The position numbers and the translations under genes were made by a program. Shown here piece after piece: positions 6,223-14,698 of a stretch of DNA of 19,251 nt (position 1 is the first letter of the stretch; every line of letters begins with the position of its first letter). The stretch spans positions 1 to 19,251 of the forward strand of contig CAMZHP010000022.1 in assembly GCA_947306845.1 (NCBI GenBank), in the 5' to 3' direction. The notes beneath the pieces are model-generated. The model was not told the origin of the DNA, did not search any database, and saw nothing but the letters and a program-made list of their open reading frames with translations. This DNA is from an uncultured Prevotellaceae bacterium (GTDB lineage Bacteria > Bacteroidota > Bacteroidia > Bacteroidales > Bacteroidaceae).

Positions 6223-8025
6223 CTACCGTCCGAGCCAGGTCTCGGGGTTGAGTTTGGCCTTCTCTCTTCTGAGTTGGAACTGCAGGATGTTGTCCTGCCC
6301 GATGGTGCCCAGCACCTGGCGTGTGGTCACTTTCTGGCCTTTACGCACATTCACGGCCTTCAGGTTGCAATAGACGGAGATAAAGTCACCATGGCGCACC
6401 ATGACCACCAGTTGTCCTGCCACGCTGACGACAGCGCTCACCTCGCCCTCAAAGACTGACCTTGCCCTGGCACCTGGCTCACACTGGATATTGATGCCCT
6501 TATTGTCGAGTTTCACGTTCTTCAGTCCGTCAACATCATATTGACCGAAATGGCTCACCACCTTGTAGGGACCGGTGACAGGCATGGGCAACCTGCCCCT
6601 GTTGCTCTCAAAACTGCCACTGATCTGACGGTCGACCGCAGACATGGTCTCCACCTTGGAAGCCTCTTTGGCATCCTCCTCTGCCTCTTTCTCACGGCGA
6701 GCGGCATCCGCCACAGCCTTGCGCTCAGCTGCCAAACGGGCCGACTCCGCCTCACGGGCAGCCTGCTCCGCCTTTTCTTTCTCGGCGGCACTCCTGCGGG
6801 CTGCCTCCTCGGCGGCACGGGCCTCCTCGGCAGCGGCACGGGCCTGCGCCTCGGCCTCACGGCGGGCACGAGCCTCATTTTCCTGACGGGCACGCGCCTC
6901 AGCGGCGGCAGCTCTGGCACGGGCCTCGGCAGCAGCCTTCTCGGCAGCCACCCTGCGCTCATGCTCACGGGCAGCCTTCTCGGCAGCAGCCTTCAGACGG
7001 GCCTCCTCTGCCTTGGCGGCAGCGATGCGTTTCTCTTCCTCACGTTTGGCCTTCTCAGCAGCAGCCTTCTTACGGGCCAGTTCCTCAGCTCTTTTCTTTG
7101 CAGCGGCAGCCTCAGACTTGCGCTTGGCCTCCGCCTCAGCACGCACACGCGCCTTCTCCACCTCGACAGCCACTAGGCGATCGATCTCGGCATTGATCTG
7201 CTCATTCTTGCGCTCCTGCTCAGAGATAATCACCTGGATGGTCTTTTGCTCATTCTGCAGTTCATTCACCACCTTCTGCTGCTCGGTATGTTTGTCCTGC
7301 AAGTCAGCCCTGGCCGCCTTTCCCTTGCTCAGCAGTTGGTTTTTCTGTGAGCGAGCCGCCTGCAGTTGCTTGTTCTTCTTGTCGATTTCCTGCTGTTTGA
7401 CCTTGATTTGCTCGCCCTGTGTCCGTTGGTAATCAGCATATTCCTGCATAAAACGGAGTCGGCGATAGGCCTGGGTCAGGCTGTTGGCACTGAAGATAAA
7501 CATCAGCTTCTCCTGAATGCTGTTGTGGCTCTGCATGTATCTCACCGACTTGACATATTTGTCCTGCCGGTCGCGCAGTTGTCCCTTGAGGGTAGCCATC
7601 TGAGAATTGAGGATGCCGATATTTCCGTCAAGTGTGTGAATATCATTCTCGAATCCCTCGATATCCTTCTGCTTAGACTCAATCTCACTATTGAGCACCA
7701 TGAGGGCATTGAGTCTGTTGGCCACATTCTCCTTGTTCTCCCTCAGACGGTTCTGCTGGTTGCGGATATCCTGCTCTATTTGCTGTCTTTGGGTCTGCAA
7801 TCCCCTGATTTCCTTGGTCGTGTAATTGGGTTTGCCACCTTTCCCCTTGGTAGTTTTCGTGCTTTTGGACGCCTTTTGTGTAGTAGTGGTACCTTTCGAT
7901 GAAGACCGCCTTGTATAGGAGCGAGTGGTAGTATGGCGTCTGCCCTGCTGTCCCTTATGACGAGTCTGTGCCGACAAGGGAAGCAGCATCATGACAGTGA
8001 ATAACAAAAGAATGCACTTTCTCAT
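6223..8025 (-). CDS. envC: EnvC-like murein hydrolase activator with degenerate LytM (M23) domain
   Basis: 600-aa periplasmic protein. Signal peptide 1-19 (MRKCILLLFTVMMLLPLSAQ); basic Ser/Thr-rich linker 21-66; EnvC-type coiled coil about 70-285; a long Ala/Glu/Lys/Arg-rich helix 286-455; and a C-terminal LytM/M23 fold about 475-600. The metal-binding residues of active M23 enzymes are missing: the HxxxD position reads NKGIN (N508, N512), the usual VYAHL reads VYCNL, and the HxH motif reads LQFQL (Q582, Q584). As with E. coli EnvC, this implies a non-hydrolytic activator of cell-wall amidases in division. The start at 8025 is set by the signal peptide and an ATGA overlap with the lipoprotein gene; an upstream ATG at 8334 reads through that gene and is rejected. 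Last gene of the dut-TPR-DUF4292-envC run. Confidence 0.85.
   Translation of the reverse strand: MRKCILLLFTVMMLLPLSAQTRHKGQQGRRHTTTRSYTRRSSSKGTTTTQKASKSTKTTKGKGGKPNYTTKEIRGLQTQRQQIEQDIRNQQNRLRENKENVANRLNALMVLNSEIESKQKDIEGFENDIHTLDGNIGILNSQMATLKGQLRDRQDKYVKSVRYMQSHNSIQEKLMFIFSANSLTQAYRRLRFMQEYADYQRTQGEQIKVKQQEIDKKNKQLQAARSQKNQLLSKGKAARADLQDKHTEQQKVVNELQNEQKTIQVIISEQERKNEQINAEIDRLVAVEVEKARVRAEAEAKRKSEAAAAKKRAEELARKKAAAEKAKREEEKRIAAAKAEEARLKAAAEKAAREHERRVAAEKAAAEARARAAAAEARARQENEARARREAEAQARAAAEEARAAEEAARRSAAEKEKAEQAAREAESARLAAERKAVADAARREKEAEEDAKEASKVETMSAVDRQISGSFESNRGRLPMPVTGPYKVVSHFGQYDVDGLKNVKLDNKGINIQCEPGARARSVFEGEVSAVVSVAGQLVVMVRHGDFISVYCNLKAVNVRKGQKVTTRQVLGTIGQDNILQFQLRREKAKLNPETWLGR
6660..7170 (-). 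repeat. Imperfect repeat tract encoding the Ala/Glu/Arg coiled coil
   Basis: About 510 bp of the EnvC-like gene consist of short, imperfectly repeated units (recurring GCCTTCTCGGCAGC and CGGGCCTC blocks on the plus strand) encoding AAAEKA, ARAAAEEARA and similar runs. The tract is likely prone to length change by slippage or recombination, altering helix length without shifting frame when units are multiples of three. Confidence 0.6.
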
Positions 8026-8915
8026 TGCAATTTCAGTATTTGGTTGATGACATCCTTGAGTTCCACGGGTTTGTATTTGGAGGGCACTTTTGTTGTCGTG
8101 TCCCATCCGCTGTCCGTTTTCATATTCTTCATGGTGATGATCACGTTGATGTTCCGGCTGCTGCCAGACGATGTCCCGGCGGTGATGCCCACTGTGTGAC
8201 GTGCGGGGAAGGTCTTTCCAGCGAAGTTTTTGAAATCGCCGTAAGTCCAGTCGAGTTTCGAGGTTCCATGTTTGGTGCTGCTGTAGGTGGCCAGGGCGGT
8301 CAGGATGTGCTGGATTCCATTGTCGGCAGTCCATTGGTATTTCATTTTTCCCGACGTAAGAGAAATGACGTTGTTCTTGATGTCGAACTGGTCAACCGAC
8401 TTGTCCATCCCCTTCTCACCAGGCACAAAGAGTTGATTCCAGAACAAGGCCTGCAATGCATAGAAGTCGATGCCGTTGTCGCGCAGGAACCCAACCTGGT
8501 TATAACTGCTCTTGAGATATTGTTTGTGGATGCGGTCCATGATGAGCACAGAGTCGCGAGTGAACTCCATTCTTCCCACCTCCACCAATCCCATGGGTGA
8601 TAGCTGAATTCTGATGACCTCATCGCGCCTCATGCTGATTTTCCCATCAACGGAGATATCCTTCTTGCCCGTCTTGATGTTGAAGTCGATGGATGACACA
8701 AGGTTGGCTGTAGCCGGCAGGCTGTTGGTCACATTCCTCAAAAGGGTAGCATTGTCAGTGCCCTGTACGGATGCCGGTCCCGGTGTCACGGTGGAAGTAG
8801 TGGCAGAAGGGTTGTTGCCGCCAGGGTCCTTGACTAAATTTTTCTTGCTCCCACATGCTGCCAGGAGCATGGCGAGAGCGAGTATGGTTATCTTTGTCGA
8901 ATTGTTGCTCATCAT
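8022..8915 (-). CDS. DUF4292 family lipoprotein
   Basis: 297-aa lipoprotein with a hydrophobic signal (residues 9-20) and lipobox LLAAC, with C21 as the lipidated residue. The following GSKKN lacks the acidic export signal used by surface lipoproteins in several Bacteroidetes, so it probably faces the periplasm. Residues about 50-230 fit the DUF4292 pattern (FNIKTGKKDISVDGKISMRR, RIQLSPMGLVEVGRMEFT, DRIHKQYLK), a family whose fold I recall as related to LolA/LolB lipoprotein carriers; this is family knowledge, not seen directly. A role in outer-membrane lipid or lipoprotein handling is plausible. It starts 7 bp after the TPR gene, and its TGA overlaps the ATG of the EnvC-like gene, so translation is probably coupled. 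Confidence 0.8.
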   Translation of the reverse strand: MMSNNSTKITILALAMLLAACGSKKNLVKDPGGNNPSATTSTVTPGPASVQGTDNATLLRNVTNSLPATANLVSSIDFNIKTGKKDISVDGKISMRRDEVIRIQLSPMGLVEVGRMEFTRDSVLIMDRIHKQYLKSSYNQVGFLRDNGIDFYALQALFWNQLFVPGEKGMDKSVDQFDIKNNVISLTSGKMKYQWTADNGIQHILTALATYSSTKHGTSKLDWTYGDFKNFAGKTFPARHTVGITAGTSSGSSRNINVIITMKNMKTDSGWDTTTKVPSKYKPVELKDVINQILKLQ

Positions 8916-8922
8916 CTTTATT

Positions 8923-10725
8923 TTATTGCTTTTTACCGTCTTCTTCTATATATTTTCTCAGTTTGATTTTCTTTTGCAGCAAGGCATTCTCCTCCTCGTC
9001 CATGCCAAGAGCCTTCTGCCAATACTCCATCGCCTTGGCACTGTCACCGGCCATCATATAGATATCGCCCGCATGTTCCACGATGACAGCGCTTTGCGCA
9101 GAGTCGGCCGCCACCGCCTGGTCGATGTAGATGCGAGCCTCCTCAAACCGCTGCTGCTTGAAAAGAATCCACGCATAGGTATCGAGATAAGTGGCATTGC
9201 CCGGCTCGGCCTTCACGGTGCGGTAACTCATCTGCTCAGCCTTGGGCAGTTCGCGCCCCTCCTCGCTAAGGAAATAGGCATAGTTGTTAAGGCATCCGAT
9301 ATTGTCGGGTTTCCATTGCAGGCAACTGTCGTAGGCCGCGTAGGCCTCCTCGTATTTGCCCTGCTCATGAAGAAGGTCTCCAATCATGGCATAGAAGTCC
9401 GACACGATATTCTTATTGCTCTCCTCATCGGCTTGCTCCACACCTTTGCGCAGGGTGTTGAGCTCCAACTCGCTCTCATCGTTCTGTGCATACGCCAGTC
9501 CCAGGAAGTAATAGAACCAGATGTTGCTGGGATTATACTCCAAGCCTGGTTTTGCGATGGCGATGACTTTGTTGAAGTCTTTCTTTTTCCAGGCTGACTG
9601 CAACAGCTGCAACCTCGCCCCCGCATTGTCCGGTTCAATGTCTATAATCCGCTCATAGACGGTATTGACTGTGTCCTCCGGCATTTTCTTCAGCGACATG
9701 TATGCTGCGCACAACTCAGCCATGGCGGCATTTTCCTGTGGCTGAGCGAGGATTTTTCCAAAGATGTTGAGTACCTCCGTGCTGTCGCCACCGTTGCTCT
9801 CGCTGTCGCTAATCAATTGTCTGAGCAGCAATACTTTGCTTTCCTGTTCTGTATTGGGACTCAACAGGAGTCTCTCTGTCTGTGCGCGAGCCAGCGAATC
9901 CTGATTCTGAGCTTTGTAGTAGTCGAGGAGCGACATCTGAGCCATGATGTTGTCGGGCTCTTTCTTCAGCACGTTGTTGTATTCCGACAAAGCCTCCTTC
10001 TCCTTCCCGTTCTGCAGGAGCCAGTTGCCTATCATCACCCTGTATTTGTAATCATTGGGATGCTGCCGGGCCAAGTTGCGCAGTTCCTTGATTTCCTGTT
10101 TCTTGTCACCCTTGATGGAATAGACCTGCATTTTCGACAAAGTCAGGTCTTCACTGCTTCCCTCCAAGGTCTCAATCCTATTGAGGGTGGCAATCACCTT
10201 GTCATAGTTGTCGGCATGCTGGTAGAGCTGGAGCAGGATGCCCAGCACATCCGTCCTTCCCGGACTGTTGGCTGCGAGTTGCTCATACACCTCAGTAGCC
10301 TTGCCGAAGTCATGGGTTTTGATATACACCTGTCCCAGCCTTTCCAGGTAGGTGAAGTTGTCAGGCCTGAGCCGTGCTGCCTTCTCCATGCACACGAGCA
10401 TGATGGAGTCTTTCTTCATCTCAGAATAATAGGAAGACAGTGCGAAATAAGCCTCAGCGGCAAAGGGATTGATCTCAAGGCAATGGTTCAACAGGTCGTA
10501 TGCGGCGGCGAAATGACCAGCCTGTTCCTGTCTGACAGCCTCGAGATAGAAATATTTGAACCGTTTGGCATCGTTCTCACTGAGGGCAGTGGCCACCACG
10601 GGCTGCACCGTCTTCGCGCGTGGCTTTTTCCGTGCAGCGACGAAAAGAGTGGCTGATATTGCCATCAACAGCAAGAACAGTCTGAGTGTCCACCCATTTT
10701 GATATGCCTTGTCACGCATGTTCAT
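8923..10725 (-). CDS. Tetratricopeptide-repeat protein
   Basis: 600-aa protein with an N-terminal hydrophobic segment (about residues 14-31, [18 protein letters not shown]) serving as a signal or anchor, then TPR units along almost its entire length: for example [73 protein letters not shown] and [18 protein letters not shown] arrays are protein-interaction scaffolds; no catalytic domain is visible. It is likely periplasmic and inner-membrane anchored. Its ATG overlaps the dut stop codon (ATGA at 10722-10725), and it is followed 7 bp later by the DUF4292 lipoprotein gene. Its place between dut and an EnvC-like gene suggests a conserved envelope-assembly cluster; the exact role is unknown. Confidence 0.82.
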   Translation of the reverse strand: MNMRDKAYQNGWTLRLFLLLMAISATLFVAARKKPRAKTVQPVVATALSENDAKRFKYFYLEAVRQEQAGHFAAAYDLLNHCLEINPFAAEAYFALSSYYSEMKKDSIMLVCMEKAARLRPDNFTYLERLGQVYIKTHDFGKATEVYEQLAANSPGRTDVLGILLQLYQHADNYDKVIATLNRIETLEGSSEDLTLSKMQVYSIKGDKKQEIKELRNLARQHPNDYKYRVMIGNWLLQNGKEKEALSEYNNVLKKEPDNIMAQMSLLDYYKAQNQDSLARAQTERLLLSPNTEQESKVLLLRQLISDSESNGGDSTEVLNIFGKILAQPQENAAMAELCAAYMSLKKMPEDTVNTVYERIIDIEPDNAGARLQLLQSAWKKKDFNKVIAIAKPGLEYNPSNIWFYYFLGLAYAQNDESELELNTLRKGVEQADEESNKNIVSDFYAMIGDLLHEQGKYEEAYAAYDSCLQWKPDNIGCLNNYAYFLSEEGRELPKAEQMSYRTVKAEPGNATYLDTYAWILFKQQRFEEARIYIDQAVAADSAQSAVIVEHAGDIYMMAGDSAKAMEYWQKALGMDEEENALLQKKIKLRKYIEEDGKKQ

Positions 10726-11159
10726 TTCACCCCTGTGTGTCCGTATCCTCCCTCGCCACGCTCTGTCTCATCAAGCGCCTGTACTTCTGTCCATTCACTC
10801 TGCTCATGGCGTGCCACCACCATCTGGGCGATGCGCTCACCGTCGGTCACCACAAAGTCTTTGTCGGAGAGGTTGACCAACAACACACCCACCTCACCGC
10901 GATAGTCGGCGTCGATGGTACCGGGTGCATTGAGCACAGTGATGCCATGTTTGAATGCCAGTCCGCTCCTGGGCCTCACCTGTGCCTCATATCCCGGAGG
11001 AAGCGCGATGAACAAGCCTGTGGGAATTAGCCTGTGCTCCAAAGGGCGCAGCGTCACCGGCTCGCTGATATTTGCGCGCAAGTCCATCCCCGCGCTGAGC
11101 GGAGTGGCATATTCAGGCAAGGCATGTCGGCCTTTGTTGACTACTTTTATGGAAATCAT
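10722..11159 (-). CDS. dut: Deoxyuridine 5'-triphosphate nucleotidohydrolase (dUTPase)
   Basis: 145-aa trimeric dUTPase, normal length, hydrolysing dUTP to dUMP and pyrophosphate so that uracil is kept out of DNA and dUMP is supplied to thymidylate synthesis. All five motifs are present: AGMDLRA (23-29), RPRSGLA (62-68), [10 protein letters not shown] (80-89, with catalytic D83 and base-stacking Y86), GERIAQMV (about 107-114) and the C-terminal lid [10 protein letters not shown] (134-143), where Tyr replaces the usual Phe and His the usual Ser. First gene of a minus-strand run; the next gene overlaps by ATGA. It faces dgt across 110 bp, pairing two dNTP-pool sanitising enzymes. Confidence 0.95.
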   Translation of the reverse strand: MISIKVVNKGRHALPEYATPLSAGMDLRANISEPVTLRPLEHRLIPTGLFIALPPGYEAQVRPRSGLAFKHGITVLNAPGTIDADYRGEVGVLLVNLSDKDFVVTDGERIAQMVVARHEQSEWTEVQALDETERGEGGYGHTGVK

Positions 11160-11183
11160 ATCTTACTTGTCTGAAATGAGATG

Positions 11184-11191
11184 CAAAAATA
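11184..11191 (-). promoter_or_regulatory. Putative -7 box of the dut operon
   Basis: TATTTTTG on the minus strand is a perfect TAnnTTTG match, ending 24 bp before the dut ATG (start near 11177). No clear -33 TTG lies 19-20 bp further up. The dgt promoter lies divergently about 65 bp away. Confidence 0.5.
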
Positions 11192-11255
11192 ACGATTTCC
11201 ATCCACATTCTGCCATTTTCCGCCATAAAAAGACGGTTTTTAGACAATTTTAGTT

Positions 11256-11263
11256 TACTTTTG
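11256..11263 (+). promoter_or_regulatory. Putative -7 box of dgt
   Basis: TACTTTTG matches TAnnTTTG exactly and ends 6 bp before the dgt ATG at 11270. The -33 region holds a T-run (11237-11241) but no TTG. If used, transcription would begin at or within a few bases of the start codon. Confidence 0.5.
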
Positions 11264-11269
11264 CACGAA

Positions 11270-12607
11270 ATGAACTGGCTTCAACTCATCTCCAACAAGC
11301 GCCTTGGTCAGGAAAACCGGCACATGGCGCGCCATGACGACCGCTCGGAATTCAAGCGCGACAGCGACCGTCTGCTTTTCTCCGCCCCCTTCCGCCGTTT
11401 GCAGAACAAGACCCAGGTATTTCCTCTCCCTGGCAGCGTATTTGTCCATAACCGTCTGACCCACAGTCTTGAGGTGTCGTGTGTCGGCACGTCGCTCGGC
11501 AACGATGTGGCCCGCCAGCTCACCGCACGCCACCCTATCCTCCAGGGCACATTGTTTGAGGATATAGGCACCATTGTGTCGGCGGCATGTCTTGCCCACG
11601 ACATGGGCAACCCACCATTCGGTCACTCCGGCGAACGAGCCATCCGTGCCTTCTTTTCAGAGGGGAAAGGACAGTATCTGCAATCACAGGTGAGTGCTGG
11701 GTTCTGGAGCGACATCACCCATTTCGAGGGCAACGCCAATGCCTTCCGCCTGCTCGCCCACCGCTTCAAGGGCAGGCGCGACGGAGGATTCGTGCTGACC
11801 TATTCCACACTGGCCTCCATCGTGAAATATCCCTATTCCTCCACCATGTCGGGCAAGAAAGGGAAATTCGGCTTTTTCCACAGCGAGCAGGACATCTATC
11901 TCAGGATAGCCCACGACCTGGGCATCCGCCAGATGGAGCAGAGCGACAACGGTGTGCGTTTCGCCCGCCATCCGCTGGTCTATCTCGTCGAGGCCGCCGA
12001 TGATATCTGCTATGAGATCATGGACCTCGAAGACGCCCACAAGCTCAAAATTCTGTCTTATGATGAGACAGCGCACTTGCTGCTGGGCTTTTTCAGTGAA
12101 GAAGTGAGGGAAAAGATGCGGCAGCGCATCATCGACGAGCAGATAGACGATGCCAATGAGAAAGTGGTGTACATGCGCTCCTCCGTCATCGGACTGCTCG
12201 AGCATGAGTGCGTGAAAGCCTTTGTCGACAACGAGGAGGCCATCCTTGCCGGTGAGTTCACCGGCAGTCTGATCGACCATATCAGTGAATCCGCCCGTGA
12301 AGCCTACCGACGTTGCACAGAAGTGTCAAAAGTCAGGATTTACAACAGCAAGCCCGTCCTCGACGTGGAGTTGTCGGGATATAAAATCATCGAGACGCTC
12401 ATGGAGCAAATGACGCAAGCCGTCGTGTCGCCCGACCGCTATTACTCACAACAGCTCATCAACCGGGTGAGCAGCCAGTATGACATCACGGCTCCCGACC
12501 TGGAAACCCGCCTCATGGCGGTCATCGACTATATCAGTGGCATGACGGATGTCTATGCCCTCGATGTCTATCAGAAAATCAACGGTATCTCGCTGCCAAT
12601 AGTATAA
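11270..12607 (+). CDS. dgt: dGTP triphosphohydrolase (HD superfamily)
   Basis: 445-aa cytoplasmic enzyme hydrolysing dGTP (and perhaps other dNTPs) to the nucleoside and triphosphate. HD-domain metal ligands are visible: HNRLTHSLEVS with H65, LAHDMGNPPFGHSGE with H110-D111 and H119, and a later Asp in LVEAADDICYEIMDLEDA. The N-terminal FSAPFRRLQNKTQVF is typical of Dgt proteins. The ATG at 11270 is preferred; a TTG at 11261 in the same frame lies inside the -7 box. No Shine-Dalgarno is visible. It is divergent from dut and convergent with lptB, 19 bp away, with no obvious terminator between. In some Bacteroidales I recall dgt preceding lpxD/lpxC; those genes are not here. Confidence 0.92.
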   Translation: MNWLQLISNKRLGQENRHMARHDDRSEFKRDSDRLLFSAPFRRLQNKTQVFPLPGSVFVHNRLTHSLEVSCVGTSLGNDVARQLTARHPILQGTLFEDIGTIVSAACLAHDMGNPPFGHSGERAIRAFFSEGKGQYLQSQVSAGFWSDITHFEGNANAFRLLAHRFKGRRDGGFVLTYSTLASIVKYPYSSTMSGKKGKFGFFHSEQDIYLRIAHDLGIRQMEQSDNGVRFARHPLVYLVEAADDICYEIMDLEDAHKLKILSYDETAHLLLGFFSEEVREKMRQRIIDEQIDDANEKVVYMRSSVIGLLEHECVKAFVDNEEAILAGEFTGSLIDHISESAREAYRRCTEVSKVRIYNSKPVLDVELSGYKIIETLMEQMTQAVVSPDRYYSQQLINRVSSQYDITAPDLETRLMAVIDYISGMTDVYALDVYQKINGISLPIV

Positions 12608-12626
12608 ATCTGACAAAGAGGACATA

Positions 12627-13436
12627 TCAGTCCACTGCCTCCCGGGCACGACGCTCCTCGTCAAGAGTCTGGAAGTCCTTCTTTCGCAGCACGAAACTGT
12701 TGCTCAGGTATTTCTCACGCACAATCTTGTTGGCAGCCAGTTCCTCTGGCTTGCCTTTGAAGAGGATGCGCCCCTCAAACAGCAGGTATGCCCTGTCGGT
12801 GATGGTGAGCGTCTCCTGCACGTTATGGTCGGTGATGAGGATACCGATGTTGCGGTATTTGAGACGCCACACGATATGCTGGATATCCTCCACCGCAATA
12901 GGGTCGACACCAGCGAAAGGCTCGTCGAGCATGATGAATTTGGGGTCGATGGCCAGACATCGCGCGATCTCTGTGCGTCGGCGCTCTCCGCCCGACAGCT
13001 GGTCGCCCTTGTTGCGGCGCACTTTGTCCAAACGGAACTCACTGATCAGGTTCTCCAACCTTTCCAACTGCTGACGACGCGGAAGCTTGGTCATCTCCAG
13101 CACGGAAAGGATGTTGTCCTCAACGCTCATCTTCCTGAACACACTCGGTTCCTGAGGAAGATAGCCAATGCCGGCTCGAGCACGCTTATAAACAGGATAT
13201 CCCGTGATATCCTCATCGTTGAGGTAGATGTGACCGGCATTGGGCACAATCAGACCTGTCGTCATATAGAATGACGTCGTCTTGCCCGCGCCATTGGGAC
13301 CGAGCAATCCCACGATCTCACCCTGCCTGACTTCTATCGACACTTCGTTGACCACCGTGCGCTTGCCATAGCGCTTCACCAAGCCCTCCGTGCGGAGAAC
13401 CATTCCACCTTCCTGAGGTGCAGTCTGCTCATCCAT
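12627..13436 (-). CDS. lptB: LPS export ABC transporter ATP-binding protein LptB
   Basis: 269-aa ATPase that powers lipopolysaccharide transport from the inner membrane with LptF/G and LptC, on the cytoplasmic face. Motifs: Walker [10 protein letters not shown] (46-54), Q-loop Q95 in [12 protein letters not shown], signature LSGGERRR (147-154), Walker B IMLDEP (168-173, E172), and the H-loop ITDHNVQ (H204). The LSGGERRR signature and the DHNV switch are characteristic of LptB. It is slightly longer than the usual ~240 residues because of an 11-residue N-terminal lead (an alternative start is M12) and a C-terminal tail ending [19 protein letters not shown]. It begins 2 bp after the OmpA-like gene's stop and is very likely co-transcribed. 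Confidence 0.92.
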   Translation of the reverse strand: MDEQTAPQEGGMVLRTEGLVKRYGKRTVVNEVSIEVRQGEIVGLLGPNGAGKTTSFYMTTGLIVPNAGHIYLNDEDITGYPVYKRARAGIGYLPQEPSVFRKMSVEDNILSVLEMTKLPRRQQLERLENLISEFRLDKVRRNKGDQLSGGERRRTEIARCLAIDPKFIMLDEPFAGVDPIAVEDIQHIVWRLKYRNIGILITDHNVQETLTITDRAYLLFEGRILFKGKPEELAANKIVREKYLSNSFVLRKKDFQTLDEERRAREAVD

Positions 13437-13438
13437 GG

Positions 13439-14527
13439 CTATTTCACGTAAACGATGGCCAAACGATTGGAAGTATTCCCTTGCACGCCATGCCCGATGG
13501 CTTCATCAACAATCACGCCACGGTCGCGGAGATAGGCTGCCACAGCATCAGCACGAGCCTGCGACAACCGCAGGTTGAGGTCGGCGCCACCCTCTGGCGA
13601 AGCCGTTCCGATGATCTGCACATGTGCCCCCGGTCTCACCACATTGAGTGCGTCCATAGCATCCTGGGTGAGCAGTGACTTGCCCTGTGCGAAGGTGACG
13701 AGCACGAGGTTCTCGGCGCGCACCACCTGTCCGGGCACCTCTCTCACCACTTCCCTCGGCTGCTGGGCGAGTTGTGCCCTCAGGTCATTGATGATGCCGT
13801 TGAGGCGCTTCAGCTCCCTGTCGTCGGATGCCCCTGCGATGCGGAAGTTGTGCGAGCCGTTGCTGTTGGCGAACTTATAGGCGATTCCTACATTGATTTG
13901 GAATGCGGAGTTGTTGACATCGTAGCGAGGTTCCTGGTCACTGAAAGACAGTTTGTGCGCCGGTTGCAGGGCGGGTTGGGTGTTGCTGCCCAAAAGAGCC
14001 CACGTGAACGACGGTTCGATAAAGAACTGCCACTCCAGGTCGCTGCAGAAATTGAAGTTGAAGTCAATTCCCGCCTTCGAGGTCATCTTGTTGGTGGGCT
14101 CATACATCTGATGGTCGGCCCTGAAGAGATGTCCCCAGCCCACGCCATAGAATCCGGCCACCTCAAAGAAACGAGGCTCACCGGGATATCCACCGAAAAG
14201 ATTGGTGAAATTGACCGTTCCCAACAACGACACATTGGTGGCCCTGACCAATGTCCCCGTTGACACAAAAGGTTTGTTGGAGAAATAGGCCGATCCGTCA
14301 ACAGCCAGTCCGAAAACCGGTGTAAACCAGCGTCCTATCCTCACCCCAACATTGGGATTGAGATTGTGCATCCAGCGGTTGCCTGTGGTCTTGACGGCCA
14401 AGCCTCCGTTGACACCCAAATAGATATTGTCGGAAGGCTTGCTCTCCTGAACGGTCTGGGCAGAAACTGACGATGCGACCACCGCAGCAGTCAGCCATAT
14501 TGCTATTCTTTTCATTCTTATCTTCAT
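13439..14527 (-). CDS. OmpA-family outer-membrane protein
   Basis: 362-aa protein. A signal peptide covers residues 1-23 ([19 protein letters not shown]); an in-frame Met at 14515 is an alternative start. Residues about 30-225 have the alternating aromatic and Gly pattern of an outer-membrane beta-barrel ([39 protein letters not shown]). A short coiled segment (about 235-255, [19 protein letters not shown]) leads to a C-terminal OmpA-like domain (about 265-362) containing [20 protein letters not shown], which binds peptidoglycan in this family; the canonical Asp of the TD motif reads Ser in this Bacteroidetes-type variant. It likely tethers the outer membrane to the wall. It has its own promoter and is followed by lptB after 2 bp. 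Confidence 0.88.
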   Translation of the reverse strand: MKIRMKRIAIWLTAAVVASSVSAQTVQESKPSDNIYLGVNGGLAVKTTGNRWMHNLNPNVGVRIGRWFTPVFGLAVDGSAYFSNKPFVSTGTLVRATNVSLLGTVNFTNLFGGYPGEPRFFEVAGFYGVGWGHLFRADHQMYEPTNKMTSKAGIDFNFNFCSDLEWQFFIEPSFTWALLGSNTQPALQPAHKLSFSDQEPRYDVNNSAFQINVGIAYKFANSNGSHNFRIAGASDDRELKRLNGIINDLRAQLAQQPREVVREVPGQVVRAENLVLVTFAQGKSLLTQDAMDALNVVRPGAHVQIIGTASPEGGADLNLRLSQARADAVAAYLRDRGVIVDEAIGHGVQGNTSNRLAIVYVK

Positions 14528-14567
14528 TTAAATGAATAGTTACAAGTGCCTTGATTGATTACGACTG

Positions 14568-14599
14568 CAAAATAATGAAAAAAATATGATATTTGCAAA
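14568..14599 (-). promoter_or_regulatory. Putative promoter of the ompA-like/lptB pair
   Basis: On the minus strand TTTG (14596-14599), 20 bp, TTATTTTG (14568-14575), with one mismatch to TAnnTTTG. Transcription would start near 14561, about 34 bp before the start codon. The TTTGCAAA palindrome at 14592-14599 means the -33 element reads on both strands. Confidence 0.45.
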
Positions 14600-14607
14600 A
14601 TTATCTT

Positions 14608-14636
14608 TTTGAATTGCAAAAAAAGGTGTACTTTTG
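14608..14636 (+). promoter_or_regulatory. Putative promoter of the cobUTSC operon
   Basis: TACTTTTG (14629-14636) is a perfect -7 box; TTTG (14608-14611) lies 17 bp upstream, slightly short of the usual 19. Transcription from about 14643 leaves a leader of only about 55 nt before cobU, too small for a cobalamin riboswitch of roughly 200 nt. Confidence 0.5.
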
Positions 14637-14698
14637 CGTGATATATGCGAACAAACTATACAATCAAATCAACCAGTATTGTTTAGGAAGTAGGCAAG

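Noticed and set aside
6541..7176. 211-aa Leu/Gly-rich plus-strand ORF opposite the EnvC coiled coil
   Set aside because: Complement of the Ala/Glu/Arg repeat tract; low-complexity output of codon bias, not a gene.
8026..8334. N-terminal extension of the EnvC-like protein by 103 residues from an ATG at 8334
   Set aside because: The extension reads through the DUF4292 gene in another frame and has no signal peptide; the start at 8025 gives a clear signal peptide and an ATGA overlap.
8614..9597. 327-aa plus-strand ORF opposite the DUF4292 and TPR genes
   Set aside because: It spans the antisense of two supported genes and their junction; its hydrophobic runs come from complements of charged codons.
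9817..10656. 279-aa plus-strand ORF opposite the TPR gene
   Set aside because: Antisense shadow of a strongly supported TPR protein; its composition is unlike a real protein and no motif is seen.
14528..14698. Possible cobalamin riboswitch upstream of cobU
   Set aside because: The gap is 171 bp, shared with a divergent promoter, and the predicted cobU leader is about 55 nt; no B12-box-like or multi-stem structure was seen.
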